A stretch of DNA of 32,691 bases, taken from NCBI GenBank assembly GCA_005884765.1, contig VAZV01000201.1:1-32691 (forward strand), read 5' to 3'. Of this stretch, positions 8,489-16,973 are shown piece after piece. The DNA is from Alphaproteobacteria bacterium (lineage in GTDB: Bacteria; Pseudomonadota; Alphaproteobacteria; Rhizobiales; Xanthobacteraceae). How positions within the stretch are numbered: position 1 is the stretch's first letter; each line of letters opens with the position of its first letter. The notes below the pieces were generated by a model, which was not told the DNA's origin, did not search any database, and was given only the letters and a program-made list of their open reading frames with translations. The position numbers were made by a program, and so were the translations under genes.

Positions 8489-8842
8489 TCGTCCTCCCGG
8501 CAGGGCGGCAAGTAAGTGCGCAAGCCCGTCCCAGCGGGCCAATGTCTTTAGCTTGGGAAGTTCCTTAAGGCAAAAACGCAACGTTGTGCAGTCCTTGACA
8601 ACGATAGGTTCTGCTTTCGGCCGGTGCAGCCGTCACACGCCTTACATATGTCGCAACGCCGCAGATTCGAGTCCGGGGCTTTAACGCAGGCAATTCCCGA
8701 TGTTCCATCGTGGATTTCGTGAACCCAGGAACAAGCCTGCGCTCAGCCAGTTGACGCGTCATCAGCATTCGAACATCCGGGTTAGAAGAGGCCAGGAGGA
8801 GGCCGCGCTCCCGTGTTCCCTAAACTCAAGAAGGATTCGGCA
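8489..8842. other. Divergent intergenic region, 354 bases
   Basis: This region lies between the YbhN-like gene (minus) and the DUF892 gene (plus). It holds the YbhN ribosome binding site (GGGAGG), a possible EcfG-type promoter facing the DUF892 gene (listed separately) and the AAGGA ribosome binding site of that gene at 8831-8835. Frames crossing the region have no supporting signals. No RNA gene or repeat was recognised. Confidence 0.45.
8728..8752 (+). promoter_or_regulatory. Possible EcfG (general stress sigma factor) promoter
   Basis: GGAAC at 8728-8732 is followed after 17 bases by GTT at 8750-8752. This is close to the alphaproteobacterial EcfG pattern GGAAC-N16-17-CGTT, with one mismatch in the -10 element. 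It points at the DUF892 ferritin-like gene about 90 bases downstream, a family often induced in the general stress response. The assignment rests on the motif and the gene type only. Confidence 0.35.
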
Positions 8843-9304
8843 ATGGGACTCTTCACCAAAGATATCAAGACCATGAATGATCTGTTCGTGAACCAGTTGC
8901 AGGACATCTACTACGCCGAAAAGCAGCTTGTGAAGGCACTGCCGAAGATGGCCAATAAGGCGACGGATCAGCAGCTTAAACAGGGCTTTTTGACGCATCT
9001 GGAGGAAACCAATACAGTCAAGGCAATCGACTGCCCGGCTATCGATGGCATCATCGAGGAAGCCGATGAGGTCGCAGGCGAGGTGGATGACAAGTCCGTG
9101 CTTGATGCGGCACTGATCAACGCAGCGCAAGCCGCCGAGCACTACGAGATTGTACGCTATGGCAGCCTGATTGCGTGGGCGAGGCAGCTTGGCCGCAACG
9201 ACTGTGCGGCCATCCTGCAGACCACGCTCGATGAGGAAAAGATCACCGACAAGAAGCTGACATCGATAGCCGAGGGCAGGGTCAACCTTCGCGCCGCAGG
9301 CTGA
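8843..9304 (+). CDS. DUF892 (YciE-type) ferritin-like protein with an apparent internal deletion
   Basis: This 153-residue four-helix-bundle protein belongs to the DUF892/YciE family, stress-linked proteins that bind a di-metal site. Helix A carries the LQDIYYAEKQLVKALPKM signature and helix B the HLEET ligand motif (52-56); the second half has AEHYEI and DEEK. After HLEET the sequence jumps through NT directly to VKAIDCPAIDGII. Relatives normally have about 15-20 further residues there, completing helix B and a turn, so an in-frame deletion is likely. The start ATG has AAGGA seven bases upstream; the frame extends to 8813 without better signals. The rest of the protein is intact, so folding or metal binding may be altered but the gene is not frameshifted. 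Confidence 0.85.
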   Translation: MGLFTKDIKTMNDLFVNQLQDIYYAEKQLVKALPKMANKATDQQLKQGFLTHLEETNTVKAIDCPAIDGIIEEADEVAGEVDDKSVLDAALINAAQAAEHYEIVRYGSLIAWARQLGRNDCAAILQTTLDEEKITDKKLTSIAEGRVNLRAAG

Positions 9305-9375
9305 TCTTTCGGCAATTAGTATGCTTGAGGCAAAACGTCGCGCGGGACCTGCGCGGCGTTTGCCGCTTGCCGTTT

Positions 9376-10596
9376 TCATTGCGAATATTTGATACCGAAA
9401 AACAGGGCCACGAGGGCAAACACGCTAATCATCACGGCAAACGCCAGGCTGGCTGCCGTCGGGCTTGCCAGCGTCGAGATCACGCCGACGCCGATCACGG
9501 GCAGCGCGTTTCCCGAAAAGGCGCAGAGCATATAGCTCGAAACCACCTCGGCACGGCGATCCTGCGGGGCGATCTGGTTCACCACCTGCAGGCTGCCCCG
9601 GTAACCGAGCCCGGCGGCGATGCCGCACAAGGCCGTCGCCGCGATCATGGTGGTCATCGAGCCGGCGATCTGTGCCGACACCAGCAATGCAACGCTTGGA
9701 ATCATCAGCGCGAGCGACCAGAGCATGGCGACGCGGCTCGACAGCGACATCGTCGCCACAATACTGGCCGCGACCGCTACGGCCAGTTCGAGGAAGACCG
9801 CACCCGCCGCGGCATGACTGGCCTCATGCAGTTGCTCCGCAAGCAGGCTCGGGGCGAGCGCGGCGTAGAAGCCGACGAGGGCCATTGCGCCGAAGCCAGT
9901 CACCGCGGGCGCGACGAACTGCGCGCGAATTTCGGAGGGTACCGAAAGCCGCGGTCGCATCGATATTTGCCCGATATTGGACGCTGGACGCGAAACCGTT
10001 TCAAGGGTGGACCAGACCAGCGCCGACACCGCGACGAGCGCCAGGAGATAGACGATAAACGGAAGCCGCAAGGGTAATGGGAGGTATTCCGCCAATATGC
10101 CCGCCGTCAGCGCGCCGATTCCAAGGCCCAGGAAATTCGCACCGGTCGCGATCACGGTCGCACGCGTCTTGTCCTCACTGCCGATCAGCTCTGCAAGCCA
10201 GGCAGTTCCAGTCCCGGCGCCGATTCCGATGGCCAACCCACTTAAAATTCGTCCGGCGTAGAGCGACGCGACCCCTCGCGCGAAAAGAAATATCAGCGCG
10301 CTGACGATGGCGACCACCATCGCCATCACGCTGACCTTGCGGCGGCCGATCTCGTCCGACAATCGTCCGAATAGCAAGAGGGCAGCGAAGTTCCCAAGCA
10401 CATAGACGGCATAAATCAGCGTGAGCGAGATCTGCGAAAAACCGAACTGTTGCTTGTAGATGACGTACAGCGGAGTGAGCATCGTGCTGCCGGCGAACAG
10501 CACACCAATCATGGCGCCGACCGCGCATATCGCGGGGATGCCGCGGAGTTCCACCTTTAGTGGTCGAATAAATCCGTAATGGCCGCTGATGGTCAT
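9376..10596 (-). CDS. MFS transporter (12-TM, drug/sugar type)
   Basis: This 406-residue inner-membrane carrier has twelve predicted hydrophobic segments. The loop 2-3 motif GRLSDEIGRRKV is the major facilitator superfamily motif A, and RILSGLAIGIGAGTGTAW covers helix 4 and the motif B region. The start of the second half shows the usual long central loop (residues about 195-215). Members export drugs or move small metabolites with protons; the substrate cannot be assigned. It is divergent from a second MFS gene with a 154-base spacer between the likely starts, but the two belong to different MFS subfamilies. No regulator gene is adjacent. Confidence 0.85.
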   Translation of the reverse strand: MTISGHYGFIRPLKVELRGIPAICAVGAMIGVLFAGSTMLTPLYVIYKQQFGFSQISLTLIYAVYVLGNFAALLLFGRLSDEIGRRKVSVMAMVVAIVSALIFLFARGVASLYAGRILSGLAIGIGAGTGTAWLAELIGSEDKTRATVIATGANFLGLGIGALTAGILAEYLPLPLRLPFIVYLLALVAVSALVWSTLETVSRPASNIGQISMRPRLSVPSEIRAQFVAPAVTGFGAMALVGFYAALAPSLLAEQLHEASHAAAGAVFLELAVAVAASIVATMSLSSRVAMLWSLALMIPSVALLVSAQIAGSMTTMIAATALCGIAAGLGYRGSLQVVNQIAPQDRRAEVVSSYMLCAFSGNALPVIGVGVISTLASPTAASLAFAVMISVFALVALFFGIKYSQ

Positions 10597-10750
10597 GCAA
10601 AGTCACCACCGAAATGGACGCCACGGCTAAACGCGTACTTGTCGGTCCCAGTTCCGGCGTTAACCGCGACAGTTCGATCGAGACCGAAATGTCCGCCCAA
10701 ACCAGAAACTCATCTATCGCGTGTTGGTTGCTCGAAACACGAGGTGGTCC

Positions 10751-12196
10751 ATGCCCAAAGCTTCTCTCAAGTTCCAGCCGTTTCCGAATGGACGGGCCAC
10801 GTCTGCTTCACAAGACTATTCGCTAAGCCGGCCGGCCCGCTCGAACCTGTCGAGCTCGATGACGCTCGCGGCCATGAGCCTCGGCTACGGCGTGGTTCAA
10901 CTCGACGTCACCATAGTCAATACGGCGCTCAACAGCATTGGCAGCTCACTCGGCGGCGGCGTGTCCGAGTTGCAATGGGTCGTCAGCGCCTACACCATCG
11001 CGTTCGCCGCTTTCATCCTCACCGCCGGCGCGCTGGGCGATCGCATCGGCGCCAAGCGGATCTTTATGGCGGGCTTTGCAATCTTCACCGCTGCATCGGC
11101 CGGCTGTGCACTCGCCCCCAATGCGGCGAGCTTGATCGTGGCGCGCGCCGTACAGGGGCTGGCAGCGGCGATCCTCGTGCCGAATTCGCTCGCGCTGCTC
11201 AGCCACGCCTATACCGACGACAAGGCGCGCGGACGCGCGGTGGGGATTTGGGCCGCCGGCGCCAGTCTCGCACTGACGGCAGGTCCGTTGGTCGGCGGCG
11301 GCTTGATCGCGCTGGTCGGCTGGCGATCGATCTTCTTCGTCAACCTTCCGATCGGTCTTGCCGGCCTGTGGCTGACCTGGCGCTATGCCAGTGAGACGAC
11401 CCGCTCGCCGCAGCGCGAGGTCGATCTGGCCGGTCAGATCGCTGCGATCACGGCTCTCGGTTGTCTTGCCGGCGCGATCATCGAAGCCGGCGCGGCCGGT
11501 TGGACCGATTCATTCGTGCTCGCGGGATTTGTCGCATCGGCTATCCTGGCGGCGTTGTTCGTCCTGCAGGAGCGGCGCGCGGCGCAACCGATGCTGCCGC
11601 TGACGCTGTTCCGGCATCGGATGTTCGCGCTGACGTCGCTGGTCGGGCTTCTCGTTAACGTCGCATTCTACGGGCTGATTTTCGTCTTCAGCCTGTACTT
11701 CCAGCGCGTCAACGGATGGTCGCCGTTGGCGACCGGCCTTGCCTTCCTCCCGATGATGGGCGCGGTGCTGCTGGTCAATCTCGTAGCCGCACGTGTCAGC
11801 GAGCGCATCGGCGGGCCGCAGACAATCGCGCTTGGTGCAGCGCTGGCTGCGGTCGGCTGCCTCGCGTTGATCGGCATCGCATCTGGCACGAGCTATTGGG
11901 AGATCGGGAGCCAGCTCGTGATCATCGGTGGCGGGCTTGGCTTGCTGGTGCCGCCGCTGACTTCGACGCTGCTCGGAAGCGTCGAGAAATCGCGCTCCGG
12001 CATCGCCGCCGGTGTGCTCAACTCGACCCGGCAAACCGGCAGTGTGCTCGGTGTCGCGTTGTTCGGCTCGCTGATCGGCGGGTCCGGTGCCTTCATGTCA
12101 GGCACGCATCAATCGCTTGTCGTCTCGACGTTGCTGATGTTCGTGGCCGGAATCGCGATCTGGTCGGGCGCCACCGCGAAGCCGGCTTCACAATGA
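10751..12196 (+). CDS. MFS transporter, DHA2 (EmrB/QacA-like, 14-TM) family
   Basis: A protein of 481 residues from the ATG at 10751, which has GAGGTGG upstream; the frame itself opens at 10721. The helix 1 motif LDVTIVNTAL is diagnostic for the 14-TM drug:H+ antiporter family, GALGDRIGAKR is motif A, and AGPLVGGGLI is the antiporter motif C in helix 5. Members export hydrophobic or cationic compounds across the inner membrane. No HlyD/EmrA-type adaptor gene accompanies it, so it probably acts alone. It is divergent from the MFS gene ending at 9376. Confidence 0.87.
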   Translation: MPKASLKFQPFPNGRATSASQDYSLSRPARSNLSSSMTLAAMSLGYGVVQLDVTIVNTALNSIGSSLGGGVSELQWVVSAYTIAFAAFILTAGALGDRIGAKRIFMAGFAIFTAASAGCALAPNAASLIVARAVQGLAAAILVPNSLALLSHAYTDDKARGRAVGIWAAGASLALTAGPLVGGGLIALVGWRSIFFVNLPIGLAGLWLTWRYASETTRSPQREVDLAGQIAAITALGCLAGAIIEAGAAGWTDSFVLAGFVASAILAALFVLQERRAAQPMLPLTLFRHRMFALTSLVGLLVNVAFYGLIFVFSLYFQRVNGWSPLATGLAFLPMMGAVLLVNLVAARVSERIGGPQTIALGAALAAVGCLALIGIASGTSYWEIGSQLVIIGGGLGLLVPPLTSTLLGSVEKSRSGIAAGVLNSTRQTGSVLGVALFGSLIGGSGAFMSGTHQSLVVSTLLMFVAGIAIWSGATAKPASQ

Positions 12197-12357
12197 CCGC
12201 AGACCCGCAATTATTCGAGTAATTACCGCCGCTTACAGCCACTTCGGATAGCATTCGAAGCAATCGTTCACCATTGGCGACACCAAACGACGGCCATTAA
12301 CCGATCGTAGCGGTACGTGCGGCTATTACAGGCCAACGATGGGGTCTGGGGCCTGCA

Positions 12358-14760
12358 ATGTACCAAGTGTTAACCTGCCTGACGACCGAGCATGATTGGC
12401 GTCTGGTGCTGCTCGGTGGCGCGGTCTGCCTGCTTGCCAGCGCGGTGGCAATCAGCCTCTTCCAGCGCGCCCGCGCGTCGCGGGGGAACGCCCGCCTGAT
12501 CTGGATGGGGCTCGATGCGACCGTCAGCGGCTGTGGAATTTGGGCTACCCACTTTATCGCCATGCTGGCCTACGATCCCGGTAACGGCGCCGGATACTCG
12601 ATCCGCGTGACCGTGCTGTCGCTGATTTTTGCGATCGCCATCACGGCGGTCGGTCTCAGCGTCGCACTGTCCGGAGCGGCGCGATCGCGCGCCGCGATCG
12701 GCGGCGCCATCGTTGGCATCGGCGTCGCGGCGATGCATTACACCGGCATGATGGCGCTGGAGCTTCCCGCCCACATCGTTTGGTCGCCTGGAATCGTCGC
12801 TGCTTCCGTCATCTTCGGCAGCCTGTTCGGAGCCTTCGCACTCGCCGTTGCTGTCGGCCCTGACGGCCTTGGCCGCAGCGCGGCTGCCGCGGTGCTGCTG
12901 ACGCTCGCGATCGTCTCGCATCACTTCACGGCCATGGGCGCGGTAACGCTGGTCGCTGACCCCACCCTGGTGTCCGACGGCTTGCTGATGTCCACGATCA
13001 TGCTTTCGTTTTTGGTCGCCGCCGCCGCGTTTATCGTTCTCGGTATCTCGCTTGCAGCCGCCGCGATGGATCGCCGCGCGAAAGGGGCAATCCGTCGGCA
13101 GAAGGTCCTGCTGGACACCGCGCTCGAAAACATGTCGCAGGGACTTTGCATGTTCGATGCGGAGGGCCACATCCTGCTGTTCAACGAGCGCTATAGCGAA
13201 ATGATGGGGCGGAACGGTCTGTCCCTTAGAGGCCGGTCGCTGCTCGACGTTCTCCGCGATCAGAAGGCGATCAACCTATGGGACGGCGATCCAGATCAGT
13301 TCTTCGCCGAAGTCATGGCGGCCGCGCGAGCCGGCGATACCGTGACCAAGGTCGTCGCCAGGCAAGGACGCTCGATCCGCGTGGTCGATCAGCCGATGAA
13401 GGGCGGCGGCTGGATTGCGACTTTCGAGGATATTACGGAATGGCAACAGGCCCAGGAACAGATCTTTCATATGGCGCGTCATGACGCGCTGACCAATCTG
13501 CCCAACCGCACGCTGTTCCGCGAACAGCTCGAACAGGCGCTCCGCCTCGCCAAGCGCAGTGATCAGCTCGCGGTACTTTGTCTCGATCTCGATCACTTCA
13601 AGGATATCAACGACTCGCTGGGCCATCCGATCGGTGACGCCTTGCTGAAGGAGGTCGCCCGCCGGCTCGGCGAATGCATCGGCGAGAACGACACCGTCGC
13701 CAGGCTCGGCGGCGACGAATTCGCGATCGTACAGTTTTGCAACGACTGCGATCCGACGGCAGTGGCCGCACTTGCGAGCCACGTCGTCGAGAGCATCGCC
13801 GCGCCCTATGATATCGGTGGGCACCAGCTCGTCATCGGGGTCAGCGTCGGCATTTCGCTGGCGCCCGAGGATGGAAAGAATCCGGATGAACTCTTGAAGA
13901 ATGCCGATCTGGCGCTCTACCGCGCCAAAGCGGACGGTCGCGGCACCTATCGCTTTTTCGAAGCCGGGATGGATGCCCGTGCCCAAGCGCGGAGGTTGCT
14001 GGAACTCGACCTGCGGTTGGCGTTGCGGCGCGACGAGTTCGAAGTTCACTATCAGCCGATTCGCGACGTCGCCACCGACGAGGTCGTCGTCTTCGAAGCG
14101 CTCGTTCGCTGGAACCATTCGCAGCGCGGCATGATCGCGCCGGCCAATTTTATTCCGCTGACTGAAGAAACCGGTCTGATCGTTCAACTCGGAGACTGGG
14201 TGCTTCGCCGGGCGTGCATGGATGCGGCGGGTTGGTCGCGGAAAGTTGGCGTAGCCGTCAATCTGTCGCCGGTGCAGTTCAAGAATCCAAATCTGGTATC
14301 GTCCGTGACGGCGGCGTTGCATTTATCCGGCCTGCCGGCGCATCGTCTCGAACTGGAGATCACCGAGTCGGTGCTGTTGCAGAACAGCGAGGGGACGCTC
14401 GGTATCTTGCACGAGTTCCGCGCGATGGGCGTCAAGATTTCGCTCGACGATTTCGGCACCGGCTATTCGTCGCTGAGCTATCTGCGCAGTTTCCCATTCG
14501 ACAAGATCAAGATCGACCGTTCGTTCGTGAGCGAACTCGCCACCCGGAGCGATTCCATGGCCATCATTCGCGCTGTGACGGGCCTGGGCAAGAGCCTCGG
14601 CATTGCGACCACCGCCGAGGGTGTCGAAACCAGTGCGCAGCTTGAGCTGTTGCGCCAGGAAGGTTGTACGCAGGCCCAGGGCTATTTGTTCAGCAAGCCG
14701 CGTCCCGCGGCCGACGTCGAGAGCATGCTGGCCGGACCGCGCGCCACCGCGGTTGCGTAG
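12358..14760 (+). CDS. MHYT-PAS-GGDEF-EAL cyclic-di-GMP signalling protein
   Basis: This is an 800-residue inner-membrane protein. Residues 1-235 form an MHYT sensor with seven hydrophobic helices and the three His motifs ATHFIAM (63-69), MHYTGM (126-131) and HHFTAM (188-193), proposed to bind copper and sense redox gases. A PAS region covers about 248-365. The GGDEF domain (about 372-535) has an intact GGDEF at 451-455, but the inhibitory I-site RxxD is replaced by GEND. The EAL domain (about 548-795) keeps EALVRW, NLSPVQF, ELEITES, SLDDFGTGYSS, KIKIDRSF, TTAEGVET and QGYLFSKP, so phosphodiesterase activity is expected. It is a single-gene unit, and its product may tune motility. Confidence 0.95.
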   Translation: MYQVLTCLTTEHDWRLVLLGGAVCLLASAVAISLFQRARASRGNARLIWMGLDATVSGCGIWATHFIAMLAYDPGNGAGYSIRVTVLSLIFAIAITAVGLSVALSGAARSRAAIGGAIVGIGVAAMHYTGMMALELPAHIVWSPGIVAASVIFGSLFGAFALAVAVGPDGLGRSAAAAVLLTLAIVSHHFTAMGAVTLVADPTLVSDGLLMSTIMLSFLVAAAAFIVLGISLAAAAMDRRAKGAIRRQKVLLDTALENMSQGLCMFDAEGHILLFNERYSEMMGRNGLSLRGRSLLDVLRDQKAINLWDGDPDQFFAEVMAAARAGDTVTKVVARQGRSIRVVDQPMKGGGWIATFEDITEWQQAQEQIFHMARHDALTNLPNRTLFREQLEQALRLAKRSDQLAVLCLDLDHFKDINDSLGHPIGDALLKEVARRLGECIGENDTVARLGGDEFAIVQFCNDCDPTAVAALASHVVESIAAPYDIGGHQLVIGVSVGISLAPEDGKNPDELLKNADLALYRAKADGRGTYRFFEAGMDARAQARRLLELDLRLALRRDEFEVHYQPIRDVATDEVVVFEALVRWNHSQRGMIAPANFIPLTEETGLIVQLGDWVLRRACMDAAGWSRKVGVAVNLSPVQFKNPNLVSSVTAALHLSGLPAHRLELEITESVLLQNSEGTLGILHEFRAMGVKISLDDFGTGYSSLSYLRSFPFDKIKIDRSFVSELATRSDSMAIIRAVTGLGKSLGIATTAEGVETSAQLELLRQEGCTQAQGYLFSKPRPAADVESMLAGPRATAVA

Positions 14761-14783
14761 GTTCTACGTGTCGTCGGGTCTGC

Positions 14784-14885
14784 TAGAGCGGGATGGCTTT
14801 TCTTCGAATCGTCATCCCGCTCTATGCTTTTGTCTAAGCATGATCTTTTTCGGAAAACCGGTACCCACTTTTCCGGATCATGCTT
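14784..14885. repeat. Intergenic double-hairpin repeat of Bradyrhizobium type
   Basis: Two consecutive inverted repeats lie between convergent genes. The first pairs 14784-14795 with 14813-14824 (12 perfect base pairs). The second pairs 14836-14845 with 14876-14885 (AAGCATGATC / GATCATGCTT, 10 perfect base pairs), with an inner stem of CGGAAAA (14851-14857) and TTTTCCG (14869-14875). The CATGATC...TTTTCCGGATCATGC pattern is a familiar dispersed intergenic element of Rhizobiales chromosomes. It abuts the stop codon of the minus-strand gene at 14885 and may also act as a bidirectional terminator. Confidence 0.75.
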
Positions 14886-15319
14886 TAGGCCTTGCGCAGG
14901 GCAAAATGCGCGCCGCAGAACGCCACCACCGCGCCGAGGCACAGCGCTGCAAGACCAGCGAGCACGCCCGAAACGGTCGGGAGCGGGCTCGGCGCCGAAG
15001 CCGCCTGGCCCGCGCCAGCCAGGATCAGCACGCCGACCACGACCAGGAATTGCCGCATCCGCATCGGAATTTGCCCTGACGCCGCGCTGTGCATCAGGTC
15101 GGCGGTGAAATAGCCGCCGGAGAAGCCGACAGTCGCGATCAGCCACCATGCGATCGCCGCACCCGCGGGCATGAATTCGCGGGTATCGGAGCGCCACAGG
15201 CCGCCGAGATCGAGACCGTAACGCACGCCTAGCATGTGCACGGCGAGCGCCAGCAGCACCCCTGAAACGATCGCGCCCGCCAGAATCAGGCGCCGCGGAA
15301 AATAAGTCGCCTCGGCCAT
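14885..15319 (-). CDS. Small membrane protein of unknown function
   Basis: This 144-residue protein starts at the ATG at 15319 and has about four hydrophobic segments (residues about 10-30, 50-72, 88-106 and 112-140). A middle loop reads RYGLDLGGLWRSDTREFMPAG and the chain ends in basic residues. I do not recognise a named family; it looks like a conserved small inner-membrane protein. The frame is open far upstream to 15784, but that extension would overlap the plus-strand gene at 15416 and reads as low-complexity basic sequence, so it was discarded. It is divergent from that gene, with 96 bases between the starts. Confidence 0.65.
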   Translation of the reverse strand: MAEATYFPRRLILAGAIVSGVLLALAVHMLGVRYGLDLGGLWRSDTREFMPAGAAIAWWLIATVGFSGGYFTADLMHSAASGQIPMRMRQFLVVVGVLILAGAGQAASAPSPLPTVSGVLAGLAALCLGAVVAFCGAHFALRKA

Positions 15320-15415
15320 GCGCTGCTTGTAAGATAAAGCCAAGCGGCCGCGCAAGCAGGCGCGGGCCACGTTCAACCATTCTATGAGAAGATATTCCTT
15401 GGGGCGGGTGCGGGC

Positions 15416-15850
15416 ATGGCAATCGGTCTTCTGGCATTGATGGCGGCAGCCGTATTCTTTGGCGCGGCGTTTTATGTGAGCGCCGTCGAGCAGCCGGCGC
15501 GGCTGACGCTGGACGATCGGGCGCTGCTCACGGAGTGGAAGCCTGCCTACAAGCGCGGCGCGGCGATGCAGGCGCCGCTCGCGCTCGCGGGCTTCGCGCT
15601 GGCGATGATCGCGTGGTGGCAGAACTCGCATCCCGGCTTCCTGATCGGCGCCATCGCCATCATCGCACCCTGGCCGTGGACGCTGTTCGGGATCAAACCG
15701 ACCAACGATGCGCTGCTCGCAACTGATGCGGAAAGGGCAGGGCCGGCCTCGCGCGCGCGGATTGTCAGATGGGGTGCGCTCCACGCGGTGCGGACCGCAT
15801 TGGGCGCCATTGCGTCATTGGCGTTGTTGTGGGCGTGTCTGTCGCGCTAA
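15416..15850 (+). CDS. DUF1772-like small membrane protein
   Basis: This 144-residue inner-membrane protein has four hydrophobic helices. The N-terminal helix with FYVSAVEQPARL, then LLTEWKPAYKRG, a second helix and WPWTLFGIKPTNDALL resemble the DUF1772 (anthrone-oxygenase-like) family, in which an N-terminal helix is followed by EQPAR and a conserved NDxL. Most bacterial members have no known function. Ten bases separate its stop from the next gene, so the two probably form an operon. No catalytic residue set is evident. Confidence 0.7.
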   Translation: MAIGLLALMAAAVFFGAAFYVSAVEQPARLTLDDRALLTEWKPAYKRGAAMQAPLALAGFALAMIAWWQNSHPGFLIGAIAIIAPWPWTLFGIKPTNDALLATDAERAGPASRARIVRWGALHAVRTALGAIASLALLWACLSR

Positions 15851-15860
15851 ATCGATCCCC

Positions 15861-16454
15861 ATGACCGCTCGTTTGCCGACCGAGGCCGCCGTGCCCGCGA
15901 TCTCCTACGCCTACAAGGCGTCGCTGATTGGCGGAGCGCATCAGTTCGAGCTGACGGACGACGGATTATCGTTCCGCCTGGCTGGCCGGTCCGGGCTGTG
16001 GCCGTATGCGGAGATTGGCGCGATCCGGCTGTCATACCGGCCGGTATCGATGCAATCGCGCCGCTTCCGCGCCGACATCCACCATGCAAATGGTGCGCGC
16101 ATCGCCATCCTGTCGACGACATGGCAGACCGCGGCCCTGATGGCGCCGCAGGACAAGGAATATCGCAACTTCATCGTGCAACTGCATGAACGGATGGCGA
16201 AGGCCGGAAGCCGAGCCGCCTTGAGCGGCGGACTGGGCGCGAATACCTATGCCGCCGTGCTTGTCGTGCTGGCAGTGCTGGCGATAGCGATGGCCGGGCT
16301 CCTGGTTCGCGCCATCGCGACCGGCGAATTCGCGGGCGCATTGTTTATCGTCGGTTTCACTGCCCTGTTCGGCTGGCAGGTCGGCGGCTTCGTCCGCCGC
16401 AACCGGCCACTGGTCTACGATTTCGACCATTTGCCCGAAGCGCTGCTGCCGTAA
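15861..16454 (+). CDS. Membrane-anchored protein of unknown function
   Basis: A protein of 197 residues from the ATG at 15861, ten bases after the previous stop. Residues 15-115 look like a soluble beta-rich domain (FELTDDGLSFRL, AEIGAIRLSYRPVSMQSRRFRAD, ARIAILSTTW), followed by two hydrophobic helices (about 129-150 and 155-175). The alternating strands and the LWPYAEIGAIRL segment recall PH-like membrane-associated domains, but I cannot assign a family. The open frame extends upstream to 15708 through the preceding gene; that part is out-of-frame shadow. It converges with the UspF-like gene. Confidence 0.65.
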   Translation: MTARLPTEAAVPAISYAYKASLIGGAHQFELTDDGLSFRLAGRSGLWPYAEIGAIRLSYRPVSMQSRRFRADIHHANGARIAILSTTWQTAALMAPQDKEYRNFIVQLHERMAKAGSRAALSGGLGANTYAAVLVVLAVLAIAMAGLLVRAIATGEFAGALFIVGFTALFGWQVGGFVRRNRPLVYDFDHLPEALLP

Positions 16455-16488
16455 TCGCTTCGCTCGCAATCAAGCGCAAATAACCTCG

Positions 16489-16914
16489 CTAATGCCGCAC
16501 TACCAGCACCGAGCACTTGGCGTAGCGCACCACATGGCCGGCGTTGGAGCCCAGGAAATAGGTGCGCATCGCCGGGCGGTGCGAGGTCATCACGATCAGG
16601 TCGGCCTTGATCGCGGCGGCCTCTTCGAGGATTTCGTGATAGATGCCGCCCTGTCGCACCACGCCCGAAATCCGCGACGGCTCAATGCCGGATTCCCGCG
16701 CCACGATCGCAAGCGCTTCCTCGGACGTCTCACGCTGCTGGGTATCGAAATCCGCGGGCACGTATTCGGCCAGCATCACCGGCGTCATCGGCAGCACGTT
16801 GAGAAGCCGGACCGTGCCGTTCCAGGTTTGCGACAACGTCGCGGCGGTTGCGATCGCGGGTTTCGCCAGATCGGTATCGGAAAGATCGATCGGCACCAGA
16901 ATCGATTTGAACAT
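16489..16914 (-). CDS. Universal stress protein, UspF-like
   Basis: This 141-residue single Usp domain has the N-terminal strand MFKSILVPIDLSD with the conserved Asp10. The C-terminal nucleotide-binding segment SHRPAMRTYFLGSNAGHVVR resembles Escherichia coli UspF/UspG (SHRP...LLGSNAxxVVRHAxCSVLVVR), where the second Gly and the Ser contact ATP. Such proteins help survival under stress and in some cases affect adhesion and motility; the mechanism is unclear. It sits in the same direction as and downstream of the SixA-like gene, 59 bases away, so co-transcription is possible. Confidence 0.9.
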   Translation of the reverse strand: MFKSILVPIDLSDTDLAKPAIATAATLSQTWNGTVRLLNVLPMTPVMLAEYVPADFDTQQRETSEEALAIVARESGIEPSRISGVVRQGGIYHEILEEAAAIKADLIVMTSHRPAMRTYFLGSNAGHVVRYAKCSVLVVRH

Positions 16915-16973
16915 CTTGCGCCCTCCCTGTCCCTGGTCAATCTAGCATAGATCGAGCGCTTGGCGACGCGGCC

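Noticed and set aside
13276..14322. 348-residue open frame antisense to the GGDEF-EAL gene
   Set aside because: The plus-strand gene has all c-di-GMP motifs in order; the antisense frame has no family features or ribosome binding site.
14682..15437. 251-residue minus-strand frame overlapping the small membrane protein
   Set aside because: It crosses the repeat at 14784-14885 and reads as basic low-complexity sequence; the frame ending at 14885 gives clean hydrophobic helices instead.
15320..15784. N-terminal extension of the minus-strand membrane protein
   Set aside because: It would overlap the DUF1772-like gene on the opposite strand and has no membrane or domain features.
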